From Blattamonas nauphoetae (taxonomy: Eukaryota; Preaxostyla; Oxymonadida), in the NCBI GenBank assembly GCA_033064195.1, contig JARBJD010000038.1:248001-312000 (forward strand): a stretch of 64,000 bases of DNA. The letters run 5' to 3'. The notes beneath the pieces are model-generated. The model ran no database searches. It was given only the letters and a program-made list of their open reading frames with translations, and was not told the DNA's origin. Positions 20,431 to 32,600 of this stretch are shown here, in pieces (the stretch's first letter is position 1; each line of letters begins with the position of its first letter). The position numbers and the translations under genes are program-made.

Positions 20431-23400
20431 ATGTCATTTCCTGGGGCCACTGAAAACCATGCCGATGATCCTCCGCCACCCACTGACCCTTCTCGTCAAT
20501 TTCGGGTGGATTTCAACAAGCTTCGCTCAGAGTTCTTGCAGCAGTTCGCTGAAGTGACTAAACTTCCATTTTATTCAACAGAATGGGAAACAAAATATCA
20601 AACTGTGTGGATTTCATGAACTTCATTCCTTTCAACTTTCATTTGATGTCATTTGATCCATCCATCCACTTCTTCGCACGATCTCATTCTATCGTACCTT
20701 TCTTGAGAAATCTCATGCACAACTCAATTCTTCGTTTCATCCGTCTGGTGTTTCTCGATTCAGTTCACGTTTCTGATCTTCTCAATCTACATTCTCTGAG
20801 TCTCACATCATCTCGTTTCGTCTTCTCGATTGATGAGTTTCAGACTCATTTAATAATTTTGTTGTCGACAGTTGGATTTCTCCTCTCTTCGAATTTCATC
20901 ATATTTCTCACCTCCTACTTCTCATCCATTTTATTCTCATCACTTTTCATTATTCTGATTGTTGATCGTCTTGTTCATCTCATTCTCCCATTTTTTGATA
21001 TTCAGGCTTTCGCAGCGTTTGACACAGTCTGGAACTTCCAATATCTGCATCGAAACGAAATGGACATGAACGACGATTGTCGAGTCCGAAAAATCGAACG
21101 AGCCGATCTCGCGACGAAGATAGGGCAGCTACTCTATCAATACTATCTCCGAACATCCAATTCGCGTGTATGAACTTGATCCATCGTCACTTACAAGATC
21201 ACTTCTCTCTTTTCCTCTCTTCCATTTTAATCCTCTCTCAACCTCATTTTTGACTCTTTTCTCTCCTTTCACAATCTGTGCCCTGCCCTCACCGCCCATC
21301 ACTTCCCAGTACCTCCTTGACTCCTGCGGCGTGTACTCCGTGATCGAGCAGCGGGACTATTTTGGGGATGTCCCGATGTACGTCAAGTCGCCTGTGGAAA
21401 TCGAGAAGAAGTTCCGCTTCCATTTTCGATATCTCGTGGCCGCGTTCCTTCTGGACGACCTCGACACAGTGTCGCGAAATCTGACGAACATCTCGCAGTT
21501 GTTGGCCGTGGCTGAGCCTGACCTCCAAAATACGTTCAAACAGTGGAAGCAGGCTGAGTTGGAGGTCCACGAATTCCTTCGCGTGGCGGTGGACGTGTGC
21601 GGATGGACGAGCTGGTCGTTGGGACGCATTAACCCGATGAAATCGTTCCAAGCGGGCCTTACGCCGATCTCCCACGGCGGGCAGTGCCACAGAATTATCC
21701 TGAACTCCATTTCGACACAGAATTCGATCTTTCAGATTCACAAGCCCACAACATTGTTTTATCCATCTGAACTCCCTCAATCAGTTCACAACGCGATCCA
21801 GCAGTATTCAATCCAATTATCACCATCTCAAGCGGATATCCTGAAATCAGAAATCCACACTAATCGATTTCTGACCCAAATGGAGCGAGACACCATCAAG
21901 CTCCAATTAAACACGATCGCCGGCCAGAAGAAAGGAACTTTGCTCACCTTCGCAAATGGAACGTGCATAGTCTGCCTTCCGTCATCCGACCCTCAAATCC
22001 AGATTATGGTCCGCTCATTCCAATACTTCACATCCGACTCGCAAATCCCGTCCAACACCAAAGACGATCTCTTCGTCTCGCCCTTCCCTTTCCACCTCGT
22101 CGCACACACCGTCTCATACAACCGCCACGTGGTGTTCCCTCCCGTCCCCAGCTGTTACCTCGTCGAGTATGGTCAGCCCAGACTCCAGCTGCAGGATGCT
22201 GTTATTGTCGATGGCGGGCAAGTGTGTGCTCGTCGCACTCGCGTCTCTCTGTCTCGAATATCGCTGAACGCACTCCGAATGCGAGAAGCTCTGGAAACTA
22301 AAATTTGGGAGACGGGAGAATGCGAATTCGACAAGAAAAATGATATTTCGCCGAATCAGTCCCACAACTCACTTGTCCCTCCGACGACTGGCTTCGTCCA
22401 CGTCCAAGCACCCCAACCGACCCTCTCCACAACGCCAGCCAGTGTCCCAGTTGTGCACTCCAACGTTCCAAACACGCCAGCCTCGCTGCAACAACCGTCA
22501 GTTGTGTCTGACAACATGTCTCCACAATTTTGGAGTCAGACGGGCACGAGCGCCTTCCCTCACACCAACCACCCGCAGGAATTCATCTCTTCGTCTCTGA
22601 ACAACTTGCCTTCAGAACGACTGAACTACGAATTGTTGGAAGGAGAATCGCATTCTTTTGGGAACACTTCAGCAAACACGAGTGGGTTCCACACGTCAGC
22701 CATCGACCAATCCCCATCGCCGCTGTCATCAGCTCAGAACTCGAAGGACGACGAGTTTCGGGATGCCGGCCTTCTCGGCTCGACGTACACACGAACAACC
22801 CCATTTCTGATGGAGAACACGGACAGGCGGAAGATGGAGGAGAGGAGGGAGGAAGAGGGACCGAAGCCGTTGCAGGGATTGTTTCATACGCAGTCGTTCT
22901 CATCACATCGCTCGAAGACGATCCAAGACGGAAATGGAAATGTGATTGTTGCATCTCCACACACATCAGTCCTGTCCCACCCTCCCTTCCAGTCTCTCCT
23001 CTCCACCCTCTCCTCGTCCTCTCTCCAGCAGCCCAGCAAGAACGCTCTCCTCATCTACGTCTCAGCTGACAGCAACATCGATTGGGTCGGGCTGAGCTCG
23101 TCTCCTTCGCTTGTCTCTTCCCACACTCCCACCCAACGCCGAGACAGTGCCAGCCGAGCAAGCCCAACACACCTCAACTCTCCTTTCTCGTCCCCTCCAG
23201 AACAACAAAATGCCAAAGTCGATCCCGAAAACCCGCAACTGCTCCTTTTCGATGTTTGCGTGCCGTCGGATCAGAAAGAGCGTCTCTTCTCGCCTTTCGG
23301 ATCGTCACAGACCGAGACCTTCACCGCCCCCAATCCCATCAAACACAAAGCAGTGTCTTTTGGGAAACCGGATTCTGAAGAACAGGACAGCACGGAGCCT

Positions 23401-26343
23401 TCGAATGAGAGAGACAGCGGAGTCAGTGTGCTCCACCAGACAGAAGCAGATACTCCGTCACAAACACCCGACCCTCTCCTCCCCACACACTCCCCTGCTC
23501 TTTCTGTGCGGTCAGTGCATTCCATCGATCTCAACACACTCACCACTCCTCCAACCAAAACGAAATTGCTGAACAATGTGATCGTTGCTTCTCCCACACT
23601 TCTCGGCAACAGACCAAGCAACATTCTGCCCAACACTCCGACACTCACCCGCTCGATCAAGGAAGCAACAGCAACATCACTCGACCCACCGCTCCAGGCT
23701 CAGTTTCAGCCTTCTGCCACGTCTGATCTCTTCCCCGTCTTGTCTGTCCACCTTCCTTCATCCCCCACCAACCAAACCACTCGCTCATCCAACGAAACAC
23801 GTCTTCTGGACCTCTCAGCGAGCCAGCCAGCCTTCCTCCACTCGACCAGCCAGCCCGACTTCATTCGCTCAAACAGCCAGCCCGATTTGGACAATCGGTC
23901 GGAATCAGCGACTGACACTGATTGGGACGCAGCTGGTGCGAACTTGGCGTTGGGTGTCTCACCTTCACCAGCGCCCGATCTCACTGAATCGCCGAACGAG
24001 AACAAAATGATTCCGCTGATGCAGACGTGGAACGGTGTTCCGTGGATGGGAGGTGATGGCGAGGTGGGGAGGAGAAGAGGACGGAGTGTGGGTGGGGATG
24101 AGGATCGACAGAACTCACACAAAGACGAATCTCAAAGTCCTGAGTCAATCCCAACCATCTCCCAACTCCCTCCTCCGAACATGTCCGAATCAAGCGACGC
24201 CAGCTCGCTCAATCGCATGCGAGAGGCTGAGCTGGAGTGGTCAGACCAACCGAGCGTCAAATTGTTCAAACTCGAAGCACAACCAGCGACGAGACTGACC
24301 CAAGCGGGATCGCTTGTTCCGTTCTCTCACATCATTGAAGCAGAGTTTGGGGTGGGAGGAGAGCGAGGGAGGGATGGCGAGAGAAGCGGAGTCGCCATCT
24401 TCGCTCCGACGGTGAGGGACGAGTCAGGTGGACAGGAATCGACTCAGTCTGATCAACACAATTCGCTCTCCTCGCTCCACACTCCCAATTACTCTCACCA
24501 CACATCCACACACTCCGGACAGCTTGCTGAAGACGACAACCCTCCTCCTTCCCACTCCATCCACGCAGCTATCGATTACATGGCGTTCGACCGAGATTTT
24601 GAAGTCGAAAGGATCCCTGCTCCATTCCAACCAGACATGGGACTGGCCGACCAGATTCGATTCTCGCCAGCGCCAACTTTTCAATCTCGTGACACCTTCT
24701 CGACGATTCAGCAGACGTTGGGAGGAGGCGGGTTCGGGCACGACGCAGACGGCGATGTCGCCTCGTCTGTCGTCCCGTCTGTCTTCGAAACGCACAACAC
24801 GATCCAACCTGGCGAGGCCAATCATACTCTTCCTTCTGCCTCAGTCTCCAACAATCTGTCTTACTTCTCGTCAGCCAACGATCCCTTCCGTGCTGTGTCG
24901 CTCACTCCGGTCTTCACACCTGCCTCGACGACCACCAAGCACGAGAACTTCATCCGAATCCCGCTGTCTGGACTTCAGCCCATCGCAGCCTCTCCGCTCT
25001 CCCTCAATTTCGAGCAGAATCGAGCGAGATCCCATCGAAGCATCACATTCTCTGGTTCGACAACGAAGCCACTCCCCACTGTCCCCACCACTCAGACGCC
25101 TCCACCGCAGAACACCCTGCGAATGCGGTCCCAACACTCGAAAACAGCAAAATACTCGCCGTTCTCGTTTCTGTCGTCGCTGCCGTCGCCGATGTCGAAC
25201 AACTTGTCGGCACTTCTCCCACTCGCGTGGGATCAGAACACAATCACTCCACTCGATTTGGTTCCCTTCACACACAAGTCTCTCGTCGTGATTGTCGATT
25301 CTGATGTGTCGACTGCATTCAACGTTCTGGCGGACCACAATTCGGGATTTCCATCGTCTCTGCTCCTTCTCCTCTCTCCGACACAGCCCCTCTTCGTCCC
25401 GTGCCGTGAGCTCATCCATCTTGCGACTCTGACCATCCCAAACTGTCCCTCCTTCGATTTGGCTGAAGAAGAGGACACGCACACGCACACGCACTCTCAT
25501 CTCGTTCCTCTCGTCCCTCCCTCCACGTCCATCGGCCAGCTCTACACAATTGCCCTGACCGACCCCATCCTCGCCATCTTCCTTTTGGGGTATCCTTTCA
25601 GAGCACATCTGCAGAACGAGGAACATCAGCAGAAGATGAGAGAGGAGATGGGGAGGGACGAGAGGGGAGCGGAGAAGGAGGTTTATTCGGAAGACGACGA
25701 GGGAAGTGTGTATCCACTCCATCCTTCGCATATTCCCGTCACACTGTTCTGTTCACAGCTCTCTCCAAACAACTGCTCCTGCAGTGCTCACATCCCAAAC
25801 GTCGTCCAACACAAATCGACATTCGCCAACACAACACCGAACAACAAACGCACTCCGACTCCTCTCGTCTCCAACCAGCACACACTCGACTCTCTCCTCG
25901 CTCAGCACGCCTTCTGTCCACTCAACACACTGCTGTTCAGACAAGGCCAGCCGATGACACACGTACGAGTGCTGAAGTGCCGAGAACTGCTGGATCGGAT
26001 GGTTGGCGTGCTGACTACGTTATTTATCCACTCCAGACACCATTTCTGCTCTCAGAGCTTCATCTCGTCCACACTCGCCTCTCTCTCGCTGCCCTCTGCT
26101 GTGTCTCCCCTGCCTCTCTCTATTCTTCATTTAGCAGAGGATCCCTTCGTCTTCCAGTTCATTTTCAACCACTCCCTTTTCACTGCGGCACTGCGGCTCC
26201 ACAAGTCGTTCAGGGAGGCCCCGGATGAATGCTTCCCCACCATCAACCCTGTTTTGCCGGAATGGTGGGGAAGGATGCCTCTTTGGGGAGAACTGGTGGG
26301 AACGATCTCAAATGCTTTGGGCTGTGAGAAAGTCTTTCTATAA
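20431..26343 (+). CDS. SCAI: SCAI family protein (three exons, about 1789 aa)
   Basis: Exons 20431-20604, 21006-21167 and 21310-26343 join in phase 0. Exon 1 gives TEWETKYQT, exon 2 FDTVWNFQYLHRNEMDMN and ATKIGQLLYQYYLRTS, exon 3 YLLDSCGVYSVIEQRDYF and RFHFRYLVAAFLLDDLD. These match the SCAI blocks (W..YF.R.FDVYTKLWKFQQ, EIASKIGQLYYHYYLRTS, YLNEAFSFYSAIRQR, LRYYARFIVVCLLLNKMD). The C-terminal SCAI part also fits (FIFNHSLFTAALRLHKSFRE, then WGRMPLWGELVGTISNALG). Between them, about residues 455-1425, is a Ser/Pro/Thr-rich, probably disordered insertion absent from the roughly 600-residue animal proteins. In animals SCAI acts in the nucleus on MRTF/SRF transcription and in DNA repair; its role in this protist is unknown. 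Confidence 0.85.
20605..21005 (+). other. SCAI: intron 1 of the SCAI gene
   Basis: 401 bp, T-rich, starting GTGTGG and ending TTGATATTCAG. Removal joins KYQT to AFAAFDTVWNF in phase 0 and gives the expected SCAI alignment. It contains a long chance open frame, mostly hydrophobic because of T-richness. Confidence 0.7.
21168..21309 (+). other. SCAI: intron 2 of the SCAI gene
   Basis: 142 bp, starting GTATGA and ending CACTTCCCAG. Removal joins LRTSNSR to YLLDSCGVYS in phase 0, as in SCAI homologues. The reading is open through most of it by chance. Confidence 0.8.
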
Positions 26344-26611
26344 TATGAATGTGTTTTTTTTGTGTTTATGAGGCAAACACTCTCAGAGTGACGAGTCTTT
26401 CACAACATTCTTTTTTTTGTTTCTTTTCTCTCGGAGTTTCTGTCGCTCAACTCAGTCGGATGATATATCTCATCTTTTCTCTTTTCCAGAACAGAATATG
26501 CTCGCTAGAGACAAGTCCACACCACTTCTCGGAAAGTTCAAAGAAAGGGTTTGATCAATATCAATCTCACCTTTGTGAAAGGATTGTTTGGCATTTCTTT
26601 GTTGAACAATC

Positions 26612-29600
26612 ATGATTAGTCAATTGTTACTTCTGTTTGCTGGCGTGGCTACCTGTTTAAACTCGCCAGTGTCGCCAATTCGCTTATCTTCTGTTCTGAA
26701 CACCAACTCTGACTTCTCCAAACCAAAACACAATATAGATATCTCTATGCCGTTGCCAAAAGGAATTTACATTGGAAACAACATCGAAATTGCACACAGA
26801 TGGATAGAATTGACAGGGGAGCCATCGAACGATTTGGACGATTTGAAGACTGAACTGATTACTTTGCCCAAGTCAGACGACACTTCAAATTCGGACGATG
26901 GAGGAAGATATGACTTTGGAACTTGCATATTCTCGTTGACTAACTCAACATTGTCGTTGAAATGGATTGACTTTTCACTCATCGACAATTCTGTCGAAGG
27001 TAGACGGCAGCGGAACGAAGACAGAGCACCAAGACTGGCAATTGTTTCAAGCAGCATGCTGACGATATCTGAAAGCAGAATTGACCAGTCACCATGGACG
27101 AGCCCGATTGTGATTTCTCCATCAAAATTCGAGGAATCAACAACAGAATCGTCAGTTGTGGTTAAGAAATGCTCGATCAGGAATGATATTGGGGAGATGC
27201 GTGGTATTGTTGAAACATCAGCATTTGCATCCTTTGGAGGGTCAATTTCAGTGTCGATTGTTGGATGCTCGTTCAACTCCCAGATTGTTCTCGGAAAAGA
27301 CGGGATCGGCCTCTCAATGACACAAACACATCGAAAGAGGAATGAAGAGGTTGGAAGTATCTCGTCATCGCTGATTGGCTGCGTGTTTGTAAACATGAGT
27401 TCGATTGGGTCTTGCGAACAGCCATGCCTTCCCCATCTGTCGCAAAAGATGTTGGGATGTGTTGTGTCGTTAACAAGTTCACATTTGTCAGGATCGACGA
27501 TTCGGGACGTAAACCATGGAGGCTCACTCCACTGCTTGAATTCCTCCTTCTCCTCCCTCCTCTCCTCCCCCAACACCAACTCCGACCCCCCACGACCCAC
27601 AGTCACCCTTCCTGGTGAGAGTCCGAAAGATTTCGTGGATGGCACTGTGTATGCTTTCACATATTCAAGCTCCAACTACTACGAACACACGCCAGCCGTT
27701 TTTTCACATTGCCCCTTCACTGGAGGCCTGTATAATTCGGATGTTCGCGTAATCCGTTTTTATAATTTCAATAGCACCGTATCTGTCCTCTCGTGCTCAT
27801 TCACAAACTTTGCCTCAACTTTCAGTGGTCCAGCAATAAATTTCCAAAGATTCGACAAATTCAACAACACCTTCTTAACCCTCAGATCGTCGAACTTCAC
27901 AAACTGCACAGGAGATTCTTCTGGAGGAGCAATCTCGTTATACCACAAAGACACCAATCTCATCACTTCGTGCCGATTCGAGAACTGCTCGGCAACTCCT
28001 GACTATTATGGACGGTGCGAAGGAGGAGCCCTGTACTGTTACCGAGGTGATACGTACGGTGCCGACGACAGAGTTGAACATGACCTGAAAATGGTTGATT
28101 GCATCTTCTCAGATTGTACAACGGGACAACGGGGAGGTGGTGTCCATCTTCAACACAGAGTCAATGTGTCAATTGTCGACACGAAGTTTGACTTCTGCCA
28201 AATTTTCAACACAACCGCTTCCACGTACGGAGGCGGAATTAGCGCTTACGGGGAAGCGCCGTTGAAAGTGGAGAGATGCCACTTCGTCAGCTGCTCGTGT
28301 TCACACGGAGGAGGCGCGATTGGAACTCAAACACAGATCGACGTCAGCATCTCCGACACTCTCGTGAAGGACTGTGTCTCAGGATCAACTGGCGCCTTCT
28401 TCTTCATCGCCCGTTTCAAGAATCAGAAACTTTCGTTCTCAAATGTATTCTTTGATGGGAATGTGGTTGGTGAGGACACCGCTTTCTTCTCAACGGAGGA
28501 CTTGAATTTCACCGACACTACGCCCAAGTTCCCTGATATAGCGATCATGTGTCCAGACCCCAATTTCTCGTCAACAGTGAAATTTGAGCTTTGTTACACC
28601 ACAATCATTTCAGACTCGACTGGAATGATCATCCAAGGAACGTTACATGAATCAAACTTGTACGAGCCTGTTCGATATTTCGATCCCGAGTTCGACAAGT
28701 TTGGTCCAATTCTGACAGCGGCACCAACCGGAAGACTGAACGTGAGGACAGGAAAGATTGAGTTGGAGATGAAGGGGAAGACACCGCCGATCGCGCAGGA
28801 ATATGAAGTGACAGCGAAGGAAGCCGATAACTCCGAAACAAAGTTCAAAATGTTGTTCTCGGGCGACACAGACGCCCTGGTCTCAGCGTCACAAGATCGT
28901 CTGAAATACAACACTGACTACACCATCACAAAGATTGTGGGCACTCCCTCTTCCTCGTCATCTTCAACGATGGCCAATGACATCGCACTCCCTCAAGCCG
29001 CGTGGATATTCAACCTGTCGGCCACTCCATCTTTCCTCCATTTCACCACTCCAGAAGCACCTCCGATCCTGAAAGCGTCGTGTCGTGTTGGGAGTGGGAC
29101 AGATCACGCGTGGATCCAGCTGACAGGGTTGAACATCACAACAGGAACGTACTCAGTGAAATTGAAAGACGTCGCCTTCCCTTTTGATGTGTCATTCTCA
29201 GATCTGAAGGACGAGAACGGACAAAAGCAGTCGACAGAGGCATCAGTTCGTCTGTTCGGTGATGGAAACAAGCTGACCTTCAACAAGGAGTACACGTTGG
29301 AGAGCTTGACCGACAGTGCTTCAAATGCTGTGGATTTGCGTGGAATGATCGTCACCTTCTCCACTCCACAAGCGACAGATCGGATTGTTGGGATTGGGAC
29401 GATGGATTTCACCAATACTCAGAAAGATGAAGTGTCAGTTTCTCTTTCTGGTGCCGACATGGCGAACGCGGAATACATCATCGAAATATCGCCTTCAAAT
29501 CTTCTGAATGACGACACGATCTCAGTTACATTCACAGATCAGTCCGGCACACTGGATGGGAGTGTTTATTCGGCAGATGGAGACCCTGTTCATTTCGAAT

Positions 29601-32600
29601 TTGGGGAGACGTACGAGATTGTGTCGATCACACGCACAAACAGTCAGCCGATACTCTTCTTCGACACACTCAACTTTTCTGTTCCGGCTGAGCCAGCTCG
29701 GATTGAATCGACGTCATCAGTTCTGAACGGTCCAAAGACAGCAGTGAATGTGACACTCAACGGAACAGCATTGATCTCGGCAGCGATGACAGTGACAGTG
29801 AAGAATCCGAGCTCGAATCGAGAGTTCACATCGAGTCTGTCGTTTGTTGACTCGACCAGCTGCACTGTGACGTTCCCAACTGGTCAAACAGAAACGGACG
29901 CTGAACTTGTGTTTGGTGGATTGTACGATATTGTCTCGATTGAATCATCGGATGGGAAGTCGTTTGTTGTGAACACAGGAGTGAAAGTGCGAGTTCCATC
30001 AGCTCCGATCATCGACTCAATCAGTTCGTCACTTTCTGAAAACTGCTCGCACTTCGAGATTGTGTTTGGAGGAAGCTCTCTTCCTTCGATTGGGTCGTTG
30101 GTTGCGTCGCTCTCTCCTTCGATCACACTTTCGTTGAGTTATGTGGATGGAAAGTGGACGACAGGATGGCTGTCAAATGTGGAGACTGGGATGTTGATGA
30201 ACACGGATTATTCAGTGACGAAAGTTGCTTCTGGAGACAACGAAATGATTCTGAACAAGGATTCGTTCAAGACACCGCTGGGACCGACACTTTCGTCGAT
30301 TCCAACAGTGACACTGAAAGATGATGACCTGAACAGCGTTGTGGTTTCACTGGATGGACATCGAATGCCTGTTTCTTCAGTGGTTGCATCGTTTGACCTG
30401 ATTGTTGTTGAAAGTGGGGGGTCGTCAGAAGAGATCACGATTGATGTTTCATTCAGCTCGAATGAGGCTGGAAGTGGAGAAGTTGAAGTGTACAAAACTG
30501 GGAAATTGAAGTATTCGACATCTTATTCAGTTGTGCGAATGACGAGCGCTGTTGTTTCGGTTTCGATTCCCTCTGCTGTGTCATTCTGGACTCCAGCAGC
30601 TCCCACGCGAATCATCTCAGCAAGCTGCGATCTGGACACTGACACTGGGAAATCAGCAGAGATTGTGCTGAATGGAATGTCTTTCCCTCAATCGACGCCT
30701 TTCACATTGACCGTGTTCGAGTTGGATGATTCGAACCTGAAGACTGGAAATGCGATTGAACTGTTGTCTTCATTCGAAACAGATGGATCTTCGACATTGC
30801 ACACACTCTCGTCTCTGATCTATGGAAATGATGCGTCGAAATTGATGTTTGAGAAATGGTATGAAGTGACGAAATTGGAAATTGCGAACATGAAGACGAT
30901 TGTGGATGATCTGGCTCGTTTTGTTATTCATCCTGAGCCGTCTCGCCTCACGACTATCTCTGACTCTGTGAATTATTTCAACAAGCAGACTGAACTTTCT
31001 GTCGCCCTGTCTGGATACAAACTGACAGGCTTGTTCACCGTGACGCTGAAGAGGAATGTGAGCACGATACCCATTGATGTGATGGTGACATTTTCAGATG
31101 CCTCAGCAGGTGATCTGAAAGGGATTTTGTACTCTCAACTGAACCCTTCTTCTGTGAACATGACTTATGACACAAAATACTCGATTGTTTCGATGGAAGA
31201 CAGCAGCAATGGAAAAGTGTTTGTTGAAGAAGGGTTGTCATTCACGACGATGGGCGAACCAGGTCGGATTGAATCGACGTCATCTCTTCTGAACGGTCCA
31301 AAGACAGAAGTGACTGTGACCCTCACAGGAAGAGAATTGTTCTCCGCGACGATGACAGTGAAACTTACGAACCCCAGCAAAAGTCGAGAGTTCACGTCGA
31401 GTTTGTCGTTTGTCGACGCAAACAGCTGCACTGTGACATTCCCAGCTGCTCAGACAGAATCAGAAACTGCGCTTGCGTTTGATGAATTGTACGATATTGT
31501 CTCGATTGAATCATCGGATGGGAAGTCGTTTGTTGTGAACACAGGAGTGAACGTGTCAGTTCCATCAGCTCCGATCATCACGTCAATCTCCTCGTTACTG
31601 TCACCGAACTGCACGCACTTCTCGATTTCGTTTTCTGGGAGCTCTCTTCCTTCGATTGGGTCCTTCGTTGCGTCGATCTCTCCTTCGATCTCACTTGCGT
31701 TGAGTTATGAGAGTGGAAAGTGGACGACAGGATGGCTGTCAAATGTGCAGATTGGGATGTCGATGAATACGAGTTATTCAGTGACGAAAGTTGCTTCTGG
31801 AGACAACGAAATGATTCTGAACAAGGATTCGTTCAAGACACCGCTGGGACCGACACTTTCGTCGATTCCAACAGTGACACTGAAAGATGATGACCTGAAC
31901 AGCGTTGTGGTTTCACTGGATGGACATCGAATGCCTGTTTCTTCAGTGGTTGCATCGTTTGACCTGATTGTTGTTGAAAGTGGGGGGTCGTCAGAAGAGA
32001 TCACGATTGATGTTTCATTCAGCTCGAATGAGGCTGGAAGTGGAGAAGTTGAAGTGTACAAAACTGGGAAATTGAAGTATTCGACATCTTATTCAGTTGT
32101 GCGAATGACGAGCGCTGTTGTTTCGGTTTCGATTCCCTCTGCTGTGTCATTCTGGACTCCAGCAGCTCCCACGCGAATCATCTCAGCAAGCTGCGATCTG
32201 GACACTGACACTGGGAAATCAGCAGAGATTGTGCTGAATGGAATGTCTTTCCCTCAATCGACGCCTTTCACATTGACCGTGTTCGAGTTGGATGATTCGA
32301 ACCTGAAGACTGGAAATGCGATTGAACTGTTGTCTTCATTCGAAACAGATGGATCTTCGACATTGCACACACTCTCGTCTCTGATCTATGGAAATGATGC
32401 GTCGAAATTGATGTTTGAGAAATGGTATGAAGTGACGAAATTGGAAATTGCGAACATGAAGACGATTGTGGATGATCTGGCTCGTTTCCATGTTCCTTCG
32501 GAGCCTTCAAGACTCATCGCAGCCGCTCAAACTGTAGATCTCAGCATGAATTTCTCCACACTCACTCTCACCACTCGTCAGTTGCACACAAATCAGAAAT

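Noticed and set aside
20583-21173. A 196-codon open frame rich in Phe/Leu/Ser
   Set aside because: Most of it is intron 1 of the SCAI gene (T-rich); only the last part (AFAAFDTVWNF onward) is a real exon in the same frame.
22530-25731. Several overlapping frames of 130-287 codons on both strands
   Set aside because: Shadows of the Ser/Pro-rich SCAI insertion, whose plus-strand frame is continuous and bounded by conserved SCAI parts.
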